A DNA stretch of 64,000 nucleotides, taken from NCBI RefSeq assembly GCF_003952265.1, contig NZ_CP034438.1:2356001-2420000 (forward strand). Direction: 5' to 3'. A program made the position numbers and the translations under genes. Position 1 is the first letter of the stretch. Each line of letters opens with the position of its first letter. Below are positions 56,973-64,000 of this stretch, in pieces. The notes under the pieces are model-generated. The model was given only the letters and a program-made list of their open reading frames with translations, made no database searches and was not told where the DNA came from. The stretch comes from Flaviflexus salsibiostraticola. Its GTDB lineage: Bacteria > Actinomycetota > Actinomycetes > Actinomycetales > Actinomycetaceae.

Positions 56973-57812
56973 TCAGCGCAGCGTGCGCCGCATCTCCTCC
57001 AGCAGCGCCTCGAAGGCGAGCGGGTCGAGCGGGTGGCCGCCTGTGATGTCGAGCCCGAGTGTGAACACCGCTCTGTACTCAGTGACGTCGACGGCGTCCG
57101 TGCCGCTCCCGAGAAGTGACGGCGGGATGGCCCCGGTCGGGGATGTGGGTTGGATGGTCGGCTCTGCACCCTCGATGAGGATGTCGGGAAAGAGGGCGAC
57201 CGTCCGTTCGAAGTTCTCATCCCTCGCGGCGGCCATGCCCGCGAGGATGGGGTCCTGGACCTCGGTCGGCAGGATCGTCGAGGGGATCCCCGAGGCGGCG
57301 AGATCGGCCACCGGTCGCTCCCAGTCCGCCGGTAGGCGGTCGGAGTCGACGACGAGCAGTGTGCGGCCCAGCAGGGCCTCAAGCAGGGGCATGCTCTCCT
57401 TGAAGGCCGGCATGAGGAGCCGCTCCTCGAGGTTCTTCCAGGGCACCCACTCCATCGCATCCGATTCGTGGTCGGTGGCGATGGCGCGCTGGCCGGCGGA
57501 TGCTTCGGCGATGCCGCTGGTGTACGACCAGTCGGGGTGATGGAGGGTGGTCGCCGCCCACACGCGGGCTGGACCCAGGCCGGCCTCCTCGTGTGCCTCG
57601 CGGAGGCCGCCCTCGATCGGGCTCTCGCCGTAGCCGATCGCGCCTCCGGGGATTCCCCACGTGCCGCCTGACATCGACCACCCGGCGCGCAGCTGCATGA
57701 TGACCTCGGGGTCGTGGGCGTCGCGCCACGCGAGGATCCCCGCGGCGCCCGCGTGGCCCCAATGGCGGTGCCCGCAGGCGCAGTAGACGATGCCGTCGGC
57801 GCTAGATCCCAT
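56973..57812 (-). CDS. Nudix hydrolase with C-terminal extension
   Basis: A 279-residue protein. The Nudix box GGAIGYGESPIEGGLREAHEEAGL (about 55-78; G-x5-E-x7-RE-x2-EE-x-GL complete) binds Mg and hydrolyses a nucleoside diphosphate-linked substrate. YCACGHRHWGH at 10-20 adds a Cys/His group that may bind zinc, as in NudC/NADH types. About residues 145-279 form a domain of unknown function with LLVVDSDRLPADWERPVA and PLDPLAFEALLEEM. The ATG at 57812 overlaps the Maf stop by 11 bp; the two and DUF885 form an operon. Confidence 0.85.
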   Translation of the reverse strand: MGSSADGIVYCACGHRHWGHAGAAGILAWRDAHDPEVIMQLRAGWSMSGGTWGIPGGAIGYGESPIEGGLREAHEEAGLGPARVWAATTLHHPDWSYTSGIAEASAGQRAIATDHESDAMEWVPWKNLEERLLMPAFKESMPLLEALLGRTLLVVDSDRLPADWERPVADLAASGIPSTILPTEVQDPILAGMAAARDENFERTVALFPDILIEGAEPTIQPTSPTGAIPPSLLGSGTDAVDVTEYRAVFTLGLDITGGHPLDPLAFEALLEEMRRTLR

Positions 57813-58398
57813 CCCACAGCTCCGTCACGGAGAGGCCGGCCTGTGTGAGCAGTCGGCGCAGGAGGGGCAGGGAGAGCCCCGTGACGCCGTGAGGATCGCC
57901 CTCGAGGCGCTCGATGAAGGGACCGCCGTAGCCGTCGATCGTGAAGGAGCCCGCGACGTGGAGGGGTTCGCCCGTCGCGATGTAGGCCTCGATCTCCGCG
58001 TCCGTCATCGGGGCGACGTGAACGGTCGCGTCCGAGACCCCGCCGAATGCTCCCGAAGGGGCGATGAGCCAGTGCCCAGTGAAGAGTACTCCGGCGCGGC
58101 CCGCCATCGCCCTCAGGCGCGTCCGTGCCACGTCAGGCGTGTACGGCTTGCCGAGGATCTGGCCGTCCATGACGAACATCGAATCACATCCGATGACGAG
58201 GCTCCTGCCGTGGGAGGCGGCAACCGCCTCGGCCTTCGCCCGTGCGAGAGCGAGGACGATATCGGGGGCAGGCGCCTCGGGCATGCGGTCGAGGATCGCG
58301 TCCTCGTCCACATCGGAGACGATCACCTCGGGAGTGATCCCCGCCCCGGTGAGGACCGTGAACCGGCCGGGCGAGGCGCTAGCGAGACAGAGCTTCAT
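57802..58398 (-). CDS. Maf-family nucleoside triphosphate pyrophosphatase
   Basis: A 198-residue house-cleaning enzyme that hydrolyses modified nucleotides. LASASPGR (about 5-12) is the start motif, VIGCDSMFVMDGQILGKP (about 68-85) contains the active-site Asp and Lys, and MAGRAGVLFTGHWL follows. Actinobacterial Maf has Gly or Ala in the SP-x-R motif instead of the usual Arg, as seen here. ATG 58398 overlaps the DUF885 stop by 20 bp and the Nudix start by 11 bp. Confidence 0.92.
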   Translation of the reverse strand: MKLCLASASPGRFTVLTGAGITPEVIVSDVDEDAILDRMPEAPAPDIVLALARAKAEAVAASHGRSLVIGCDSMFVMDGQILGKPYTPDVARTRLRAMAGRAGVLFTGHWLIAPSGAFGGVSDATVHVAPMTDAEIEAYIATGEPLHVAGSFTIDGYGGPFIERLEGDPHGVTGLSLPLLRRLLTQAGLSVTELWDGI

Positions 58399-59932
58399 GC
58401 AGCACGTCCAGGCCGAGCGTGCCGAGCGCCAGGGCTCGGGAGTGGAAGTCGCGGCGCGACTCGCCCCTGGCGAGCGCGGCATCGCGCTCCGCCTCCCACA
58501 GCCGCTGTCCGATCTTGTAGGACGGAGCCTGCCCGGGCCAACCCAGGTAGCGGTCGAGTTCGAAGGCGAGGAAGGAGCGGTCCATGGCGACGTTCTCGGT
58601 GAGGAAATCCCAGGCCTGCTCGGCCGTCCACCCCTTGACGTGGACGCCGATGTCGACGCGCACGCGGGCGGCACGCAGCCGCTGCGAGTCGAGCATGCCG
58701 AAGTAATCGGCCGGGTCATCGAGGAAGCCGAGATCCGCCATGAGGCGCTCCGCGTAGAGGGCCCAGCCCTCGCCGTGGCCCGACACCCACGCCGCAGCCC
58801 GGCGCCACATGTTGAGGTGCTCGGAGGCGACGGCCGTGCCGATCTGGAGGTGATGGCCGGGGACGCCCTCGTGGTAGACGGTCGTCTTCTCCAGCCACGT
58901 GTTGAACGTATCGACGCCCTCGGGGACGGACCACCACATCTGGCCCGGACGGGTCAGATCATCCGACGGCTGGGTGTAGTAGATGCCGCCGGTGCCCGGG
59001 TGGAGGACGCGGGCGTCGATCCGGCGGAGCGGCTGCGGGATGTCGAACTCGGAGAGCACGCCCTCGACCGCCTCATCGGCCGTCTTCTGCATCCATGCCC
59101 GCAGGTTCTCGCGCCCGTGGATCTGGCGCTCCGGATCGCTGTTGAGCCGGTCGATCGCCTCGGTGATCGTCGTTCCGGGTCCGAACAGGGTCGCGGCGGT
59201 CTCCTCCTGCTCGGAGATGATCGAGGCAAGCTCCTCCTCCGCCCAGTCGAACGTCTCGTCGATGTCGACCTTCGAGCCGAGGAAGTAGGCGAGATGGCCC
59301 TCGTAGCGCTCCCGGCCGACGGCATCGACGTCGGTGGTCGGCAGGGTCCCGAGGAATTCGGCGAGGCTGGCGAAGGCCGCGCGGGCGGGATGGGTATCGA
59401 TGTCGTGGTCCTCCAGCTCGGCGAGGACACCGCCCGTCGCGATCTGCTGCGCCTGCGCGATGCAGGCGCGCACCTGGCGTGCGGGGAAGGGCGCGCCCTT
59501 GTCGTGGCGCCACGAGAGGCCCTCGCGGTACTGGCGGAGCGCCGTGGGGATCGCGGCCGCCCGCTCACGGATGAGCTCCCAGTCCTCCTCGGTCTCGCGC
59601 TCCATGAGATCGAAGGAATCGCGGATGTCCTGGATGGGGGAGGCGATGACGTTGAGGCTGCCGATGTCGTCCTTCGAGATCGCGAGCCACGACTCGAGGC
59701 GCTCTGTCATCGCCGCCTTCGTCACCCACTCATCGTCCGTCTGCGGCTCCATCGACGCCAGCTCGGCCAGCGTCGAGGTGTCGAGATCGATCGCCTCCTG
59801 GATGCCGTCTGGGGAGAAATCATCGAGCGCTCCGGTCTTCGCCAGGCCCGCGGACGAGGCGAAGAGCGGCGAGATGGCGCAGAAGGAGTCGACATAGGAG
59901 TCGGCGAAGGAATCGATGCTCTGTTCACTCAT
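58379..59932 (-). CDS. DUF885-family protein (putative metallopeptidase)
   Basis: A 517-residue protein of the DUF885 family. TVYHEGVPGHHLQIG (about 348-362), with HE and HH, is the likely zinc motif, followed by YAERLMADLGFLDDPADYFGMLDSQRLRAARVRVDIG (about 394-430; read in parts) and AFELDRYLGWPGQAPSYKIGQ (near 455-475). The N-terminus is helical and acidic. The family is predicted to hydrolyse peptides; no activity has been shown here. It starts at 59932 with divergent adenylyl cyclase 69 bp away. Confidence 0.85.
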   Translation of the reverse strand: MSEQSIDSFADSYVDSFCAISPLFASSAGLAKTGALDDFSPDGIQEAIDLDTSTLAELASMEPQTDDEWVTKAAMTERLESWLAISKDDIGSLNVIASPIQDIRDSFDLMERETEEDWELIRERAAAIPTALRQYREGLSWRHDKGAPFPARQVRACIAQAQQIATGGVLAELEDHDIDTHPARAAFASLAEFLGTLPTTDVDAVGRERYEGHLAYFLGSKVDIDETFDWAEEELASIISEQEETAATLFGPGTTITEAIDRLNSDPERQIHGRENLRAWMQKTADEAVEGVLSEFDIPQPLRRIDARVLHPGTGGIYYTQPSDDLTRPGQMWWSVPEGVDTFNTWLEKTTVYHEGVPGHHLQIGTAVASEHLNMWRRAAAWVSGHGEGWALYAERLMADLGFLDDPADYFGMLDSQRLRAARVRVDIGVHVKGWTAEQAWDFLTENVAMDRSFLAFELDRYLGWPGQAPSYKIGQRLWEAERDAALARGESRRDFHSRALALGTLGLDVLHEALSR

Positions 59933-59965
59933 GGGTCCAGCCTACGGCACAGCAAACTCAGCGAG

Positions 59966-59994
59966 TTGGGGTGGGGGTGAACAGCTGATAAACT
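59966..59994 (+). promoter_or_regulatory. Promoter for the adenylyl cyclase
   Basis: -35 TTGGGG (59966-59971) and -10 TAAACT (59989-59994) with a 17-bp spacer. The GTG start is 7 bp after the -10, so the mRNA would be leaderless. Confidence 0.5.
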
Positions 59995-60001
59995 ATAGCA
60001 T

Positions 60002-61033
60002 GTGACCCGCGACACAGATCTTGAGAGAACTCGCCTGACCGTTGAGGCGCGAGCGAACTCTCTCCTCAACGGACAGCCGCAGTTCACTCTCGTCGAGGCA
60101 GCCGAACGGCTTGCCGTCGAGCCCCGCATCGTTCGCCGCTTCTGGACGGCCATGGGCTTCCCCGCCATTGAGGACGAGGAGAACGACCGGATCTTCACCG
60201 GATTCGACATCGAGATGATGAGGCGACATTTCGACAAGCTGTCCGCCGGCCAGCTCGACGCGACGACCCTCAATTCGCTCGTCCTCGCCCAGGGACACAT
60301 GGCCGACAGGCTCGCGCTGTGGCAGCACGAGGCCCTTGTTGAGTTTGCGCAGACGACTTTCGAGATCGATGACATCGCGGCCCGCTACTGGGTCATCGAC
60401 CATATCGATGACTACCTCCAACTCCTCGAGGATCAGATGCGATACGTCTGGCGGCGTCACATGGCCGCCTTCCTGCGCCGCTCCGACCTGGAGCTGCGTC
60501 GGCGAGGCCCCGAGAAGGACACCCCGGATCTCATGCCGCTCCAGCGGGCGGTCGGCTTCATCGACCTCGTTGCCTTCACGAGCAAGTCCCGCGAGCTCGG
60601 CAGCGACCAGCTCGTCACCTTCATCCGCGACTTCGAGTTCACGTGCCGAGAGATCATCACCGAGAACGGCGCCCGCCTCGTCAAGACTCTGGGCGACGCC
60701 GTCATCTTCATCGCCGATGATGTTAAAATCGGCGCCAAGGTCGTCACGGAGTTGGTCCACCAGCTCGGCAGGATTGAGGGGATGCTGCCGGTGCGGGCCT
60801 CCCTCCTGTGGGGCAGGGTCGTCTCCTCCTTCGGGGATATCTTCGGGCCCACGGTCAATCTCGCGAGCCGGCTCGTCGACATCGCCGATGAGGGCACCAT
60901 TCTCATCGATCGGGCGACGTACACGGCGCTTGGCGATGCGGGCCGGAGCACGTACATGGTCCTGCCGTACGGCCAGCAGGAGCTCGGCGGCACCGGCAAG
61001 GTCGAGATCTTCGAACTCAAGAGGTTCCGCTAG
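60002..61033 (+). CDS. Class III adenylyl cyclase with N-terminal regulatory domain
   Basis: A 343-residue cyclase. The catalytic domain (about 180-343) has metal Asp residues D188 (FIDLVAFTS) and D232 (KTLGDAVIF), the Lys of KTLGD (K228), and NLASR (N286, R290) for catalysis. Residues 1-160 form a helical domain resembling the Ad_Cy_reg domain of mycobacterial Rv1264/Rv2212, where it is an autoinhibitory pH or fatty-acid sensor. GTG 60002 lies 7 bp after the -10 box, so the mRNA is probably leaderless. Three genes on, a two-component system follows. Confidence 0.88.
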   Translation: MTRDTDLERTRLTVEARANSLLNGQPQFTLVEAAERLAVEPRIVRRFWTAMGFPAIEDEENDRIFTGFDIEMMRRHFDKLSAGQLDATTLNSLVLAQGHMADRLALWQHEALVEFAQTTFEIDDIAARYWVIDHIDDYLQLLEDQMRYVWRRHMAAFLRRSDLELRRRGPEKDTPDLMPLQRAVGFIDLVAFTSKSRELGSDQLVTFIRDFEFTCREIITENGARLVKTLGDAVIFIADDVKIGAKVVTELVHQLGRIEGMLPVRASLLWGRVVSSFGDIFGPTVNLASRLVDIADEGTILIDRATYTALGDAGRSTYMVLPYGQQELGGTGKVEIFELKRFR

Positions 61034-61102
61034 CACGAGGTCAGTGCTCGGTCAATGTTCAACCCGCTTCCGGGAACGAGACCACATGATTGGTTATGCA
61101 TC

Positions 61103-61108
61103 TATACT
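61103..61108 (+). promoter_or_regulatory. -10 element of the response regulator gene
   Basis: TATACT ends 6 bp before the GTG start at 61115, so transcription would begin at or near the start codon (leaderless mRNA). No clear -35 element is seen. Confidence 0.5.
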
Positions 61109-61114
61109 CGAAGC

Positions 61115-61792
61115 GTGACTACCGTATTACTTGTTGAAGATGATCTCGCAATCTCAGATCCTCTGGTCCGCGCGCTGGGGCGCGAGGGGTATGAGGTGCG
61201 CCCGCACACCACGGGGCGCAGCGCACTCGATGAGCTTCAGAACGGAGCCGACCTCATCATCCTCGACCTCGGCCTGCCGGACATGGACGGACTCGATGTC
61301 GCCCGCACCATCAGAAGCCACGGGTCCACGGTCCCGATCCTCATCCTCACCGCGCGTGCGGATGAGGTCGACATGGTGGTCGGGCTCGATGCGGGTGCCG
61401 ACGATTATGTGACCAAGCCGTTCCGCCTTGCTGAGCTCATGGCGCGAGTCCGCGCCCTGCTTCGCCGGGGTTCAGGCGAAGAGGGGGAGCTCGACATCCT
61501 CTCGGCCCAGGACGTCAAGGTCGATGTTGCCGCCCACCGGGCCTGGGTGAGCGGCAAGGAGCTTCACCTGACAGGCAAGGAGTTCGATCTCCTCACCGTC
61601 CTCATGCGTGACGCGGGCTCTGTTGTGTCCCGCGAGGAGCTCATGGAGCAGGTGTGGGGCTCGGAGACCGCGTCGTCCACGAAGAAGCTGGACATGCACG
61701 TCTCGTGGCTGCGCCGCAAGCTCGGCGACGACGCCGCCGAGCCGACGTACATCTCCACTGTTCGCGGCATGGGTTTCCGGTTCGAGAACTAG
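61115..61792 (+). CDS. OmpR/PhoB-type response regulator
   Basis: A 225-residue two-component regulator. LLVEDDLAISD (about 5-15) and the phosphoacceptor in LIILDLGLPDMDG (Asp about 51), plus YVTKPF (Lys about 101) complete the receiver domain. The winged-helix effector (about 130-225) binds DNA; KLDMHVSWLRRKLGD is the recognition part. GTG 61115 is preferred over an upstream reading because of the -10 element just before it. It is 3 bp upstream of the sensor kinase. The target promoters are unknown. Confidence 0.94.
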   Translation: MTTVLLVEDDLAISDPLVRALGREGYEVRPHTTGRSALDELQNGADLIILDLGLPDMDGLDVARTIRSHGSTVPILILTARADEVDMVVGLDAGADDYVTKPFRLAELMARVRALLRRGSGEEGELDILSAQDVKVDVAAHRAWVSGKELHLTGKEFDLLTVLMRDAGSVVSREELMEQVWGSETASSTKKLDMHVSWLRRKLGDDAAEPTYISTVRGMGFRFEN

Positions 61793-61795
61793 ACC

Positions 61796-63112
61796 ATGCG
61801 TCGCCGTGCGCTGAGGATGACTCTGCTGGCGGTCGCGCTCGCAGTGCTCCTGCTCGGCCTGCCGATGGCGATCTTTGGTTCCACCATGCTGTGGAATCAG
61901 GAGATCTCCAGCATGCGCGACCATGCGTCTTCGCTGTCGTCGATCATCGACCGCCGCATCGACCGCGGCGACGCCGTCACCCCTGAGCTGGTGAGCGGCT
62001 GGGGCAGCCAGTCGGGGCAGACGCTGCGCGTCACGGTCTTCATGCCCGGTGGGGAGCGGATCGAGACGGGGGAGCCGATCTCCGATCCCATCACCGTCGT
62101 CGAGCGCGGCGTGACGGGCGCCGTCGTCCAGGTCCAGACCGACCGTGTCCACATCTACCGCTCGATCGCCGGCTTCATCATACTCGTCTCGATCGCCTCG
62201 ATCTTCGCGCTTCTTGCTGGTGCCCTCATGGCGGCTCGCCAGTCGCGCAAGCTCTCCGCGCCCCTCATCTACCTCGCGGCGTCGGCCGAGCAGCTCGGCT
62301 CGGGCACGGTCCGGCCCCACCTGCGCAGGTCCGGCATCGAGGAGATCGATCTCGTCAACGAGGAGCTCATCCGCACCGCCGATCGGATGGCGGGCAGGCT
62401 CGCCGCCGAACGTCAGTTCGCCGCCGATGCCTCGCACCAGCTCCGCACGCCCCTGACGGCGCTGTCGATGCGCCTCGATGAGATCGAGATGATCACGAAG
62501 GACGACGAGGTCCTGACCGAGGTCCGCGCCTGCCAGGACCAGGTTGAGCGCCTCACGGGCGTCGTCGCGGAGCTGCTCAAGACATCCCGCTCGGATTCGG
62601 GAGGGACGACCGAGGTCGTCAACCTCGACCGGGTCTTCGATCAGCAGTGGCAGGAGTGGCGCAAGGTCTACTCGAAGGCGAAGCGGGAGTTGAGCTTCGA
62701 GGGCGAGGAGGATATGACCGTCCTCGCGACTCCGGGGTCTCTCTCCCAGATCATCGCCACCCTCATCGAGAACTCCGTCAAGTACGGGGCGGGGAAGACG
62801 ACGGTCGCCGCTCGTCGCACCGCCAACCGCAAGGGTGTTGTCATCACCGTCACCGACGAGGGGGAGGGAGTTCCTGATGAGATCGGGGACGATATCTTCA
62901 AGCAGGGTGTCTCAACCGGCGGGTCGACCGGGCTTGGATTGCCGCTCGCGCTCAACCTCGCCCGCGCCGACGGCGGCAAGCTCGAGCTGGCTCAGAACAG
63001 CCCGCCGATCTTCTCGCTCACCCTCAATGCCGTCCCCACCTCGCTCGACCCCGACAAGGTCCTCCCGCAGGGGGCCCTCATCTCAATGGGGTCGAGACGA
63101 CGACGCCGATAG
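61796..63112 (+). CDS. Two-component sensor histidine kinase
   Basis: A 438-residue membrane kinase. Helices at about 8-30 and 122-145 flank a 90-residue extracytoplasmic domain; HAMP follows (about 146-200). The phosphoacceptor is H214 in DASHQLRTPLTAL. The ATP-binding domain shows the N-box (TLIENSVKYGAG), G1 (DEGEGVP) and G2 (GGSTGLGLPLALNL). It begins 3 bp after the regulator stop and its end overlaps the convergent GtrA gene by 30 bp. The signal is unknown. Confidence 0.93.
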   Translation: MRRRALRMTLLAVALAVLLLGLPMAIFGSTMLWNQEISSMRDHASSLSSIIDRRIDRGDAVTPELVSGWGSQSGQTLRVTVFMPGGERIETGEPISDPITVVERGVTGAVVQVQTDRVHIYRSIAGFIILVSIASIFALLAGALMAARQSRKLSAPLIYLAASAEQLGSGTVRPHLRRSGIEEIDLVNEELIRTADRMAGRLAAERQFAADASHQLRTPLTALSMRLDEIEMITKDDEVLTEVRACQDQVERLTGVVAELLKTSRSDSGGTTEVVNLDRVFDQQWQEWRKVYSKAKRELSFEGEEDMTVLATPGSLSQIIATLIENSVKYGAGKTTVAARRTANRKGVVITVTDEGEGVPDEIGDDIFKQGVSTGGSTGLGLPLALNLARADGGKLELAQNSPPIFSLTLNAVPTSLDPDKVLPQGALISMGSRRRRR

Positions 63113-63574
63113 CGGGATCGGCGCGAAGACGACGTATCGGTAGAGCACGTACCTGAAGGCCGTGCCGAGGACGAGGCCGACGACGTTGGCCGCGATGTTA
63201 TCCGCGAACTGGGAGTCGAAGCCGAGGACGAAGCGCGAGACGGCGAGGCACGCGAGCGCGACAGCCATGCCACCGATGTTGACAAGAACGAACATGGCGA
63301 ACTCGCGTCCGCGCGAGCTCTGCTCCTGGGTGCGGAAGGTCCACAGTCTGTTGCCGACCCACGCGACCACGATCGAGATCGAGACGGAGATCGTCTTCGC
63401 CGTCATCGACTGGTCGAAGGGCAGGTCGATTGACCAGTGGTAGGCGAGCAGATTGAAAAGGCCGACGTCGACGATATATGCGCCGAGACCGACGGTGCAG
63501 AATCGGAGAAATTCGATCAGCCATTCCTTTAGGGTCTGGCCGCGGAGCAGCCGCCTAACGAAACGCGAGAACAC
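63083..63574 (-). CDS. GtrA-family membrane protein
   Basis: A 163-residue, four-helix membrane protein of the GtrA family, which helps move or export polyprenyl-linked sugars and wall polymers. FLRFCTVGLGAYIVDVGLFNLL (about 25-46; read in parts) and AKTISVSISIVVAWVGNRLWTFRT (about 65-88) are the family pattern. I start at GTG 63574, 6 bp after a TATGCT -10; no ribosome binding site is obvious. It overlaps the sensor kinase 3' end and is divergent from purK by 18 bp. Confidence 0.88.
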   Translation of the reverse strand: MFSRFVRRLLRGQTLKEWLIEFLRFCTVGLGAYIVDVGLFNLLAYHWSIDLPFDQSMTAKTISVSISIVVAWVGNRLWTFRTQEQSSRGREFAMFVLVNIGGMAVALACLAVSRFVLGFDSQFADNIAANVVGLVLGTAFRYVLYRYVVFAPIPLSASSSRPH

Positions 63575-63579
63575 TCGAT

Positions 63580-63586
63580 TAGCATA
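63580..63586. promoter_or_regulatory. Overlapping divergent -10 elements for gtrA and purK
   Basis: TAGCATA reads TAGCAT on the plus strand (63580-63585) and TATGCT on the minus strand (63581-63586). Each lies 6-7 bp before the start codon of its gene, so both mRNAs could be leaderless. -35 elements are weak. Confidence 0.4.
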
Positions 63587-63592
63587 GAGGAC

Positions 63593-64000
63593 ATGGGACA
63601 GAAAGTAGTCGGGACAGGCGCTCGAGCGGGCGCACCGGTTGTGTGCGTCATCGGGGGAGGCCAGCTGGCGAGGATGATGCAGGAGGCCGCCATCGCCCTC
63701 GGCATCGAGCTGCGGGCGCTCGTCGAGGCCGATGATGGGTCGGCGGCCCAGGCGATCCGCTACAGCGAGGTCGGCAGCGCGGATGACCGCGACGCGATCG
63801 TCGCCTTCACCGCGGGACAGCCCGTCACCGTCGAGCACGAGCACATCCCCAGCCCGATCCTCCGGGAGATCGGATCGCGGCCCTCGGCCGACGCCCTCAT
63901 CTTCGCCCAGGACAAGCTCATCATGCGGTCCCAGCTCGACGCCCCGCACCCGCGCTGGCACAGGGCGGAGAGCCGCGCCGAGATCGATGCCGCCATCGCC
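63593..64000 (+). CDS. purK: 5-(Carboxyamino)imidazole ribonucleotide synthase, N-terminal part
   Basis: The first 136 residues of PurK, an ATP-grasp enzyme that carboxylates aminoimidazole ribonucleotide in purine synthesis. CVIGGGQLARMMQEAA (about 18-33) is the nucleotide-binding start, with VEHEHIP (about 84-90) and DKLIMRSQLD following. The full protein is about 380 residues, so the rest lies beyond the right edge. ATG 63593 is used; GTG 63641 at CVIGGG is the alternative. Confidence 0.92.
   Translation, partial: MGQKVVGTGARAGAPVVCVIGGGQLARMMQEAAIALGIELRALVEADDGSAAQAIRYSEVGSADDRDAIVAFTAGQPVTVEHEHIPSPILREIGSRPSADALIFAQDKLIMRSQLDAPHPRWHRAESRAEIDAAIA

Noticed and set aside
57802-58398. Maf protein has SPGR instead of the SPRR motif that includes a key Arg in E. 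coli YhdE
   Set aside because: Actinobacterial Maf proteins commonly have Gly or Ala here (as I recall for M. tuberculosis Maf), so it is not a sign of inactivation.

Overview
The window is 64 kb of a high-GC actinobacterial chromosome. The evidence is strong G/C bias at third codon positions, many GTG starts, several probably leaderless transcripts, a monomeric NADP isocitrate dehydrogenase, a 7Fe ferredoxin next to dapC, and actinobacterial-type Maf, adenylyl cyclase and VanW proteins. An Actinomycetaceae-like, facultatively anaerobic member of the Actinomycetales fits the gene set (anaerobic ribonucleotide reductase beside oxidative-stress genes), but that family-level placement is only an inference. 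I see no rRNA, tRNA, CRISPR array, prophage, insertion sequence or plasmid signature. This is core and light accessory chromosome, not a genomic island.

Layout. 0-10 kb: an FGGY sugar kinase cut by the left edge, an OsmC protein, a Na+/H+ antiporter-family permease, an ICMT-like methyltransferase, a tocopherol-cyclase-like protein, a protein made of three tandem RidA domains, an F420/NADPH-reductase-like protein, a GNAT and a pirin. 10-17 kb: malic enzyme with an ACT domain, a thioredoxin-like lipoprotein, SRPBCC and DinB proteins, and nrdDG behind NrdR-box-like sites. 17-32 kb: a YhhN protein, a metal P-type ATPase with a non-canonical CPG motif, a phosphoribosyltransferase, meso-diaminopimelate dehydrogenase, a luciferase-like monooxygenase, a PepSY lipoprotein, Tag glycosylase, 6-phosphogluconate dehydrogenase, isocitrate dehydrogenase and a DUF808 protein. 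32-43.5 kb: two patatin-like proteins, an RluA-type pseudouridine synthase, an SbcCD-like (YhaN/YhaO-type) pair, thiol peroxidase, a ZIP transporter behind a perfect 30-bp symmetric operator candidate, ketopantoate reductase, YceI and an M18 aminopeptidase. 43.5-50.4 kb: a complete peptide ABC transporter with an unusually large first permease and two ATPases fused in one chain. 50.4-57 kb: a PH-like membrane protein, typA-membrane protein-vanW, and fdxA-dapC. 57-64 kb: a Nudix-Maf-DUF885 cluster, an adenylyl cyclase, a two-component system, a GtrA protein and purK cut by the right edge.

How the genes fit together. NADPH supply is well represented (gnd, icd, malic enzyme). Diaminopimelate may be made by two routes (ddh and dapC). 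Several genes concern redox or reactive-metabolite control (OsmC, Tpx, pirin, three-domain RidA, F420-reductase-like, LLM monooxygenase). Three redox or YceI-type genes share upstream dyads built from GTTGA half-sites, suggesting one repressor regulon. I found no clearly new multi-gene system. The best candidates for new biology are the three-RidA chain, the GTTGA dyads, the CPG-motif P-type ATPase with a dyad around its ribosome binding site, the enlarged peptide permease, the zinc-ligand-poor Tag protein, and an overlapping bidirectional promoter between gtrA and purK.
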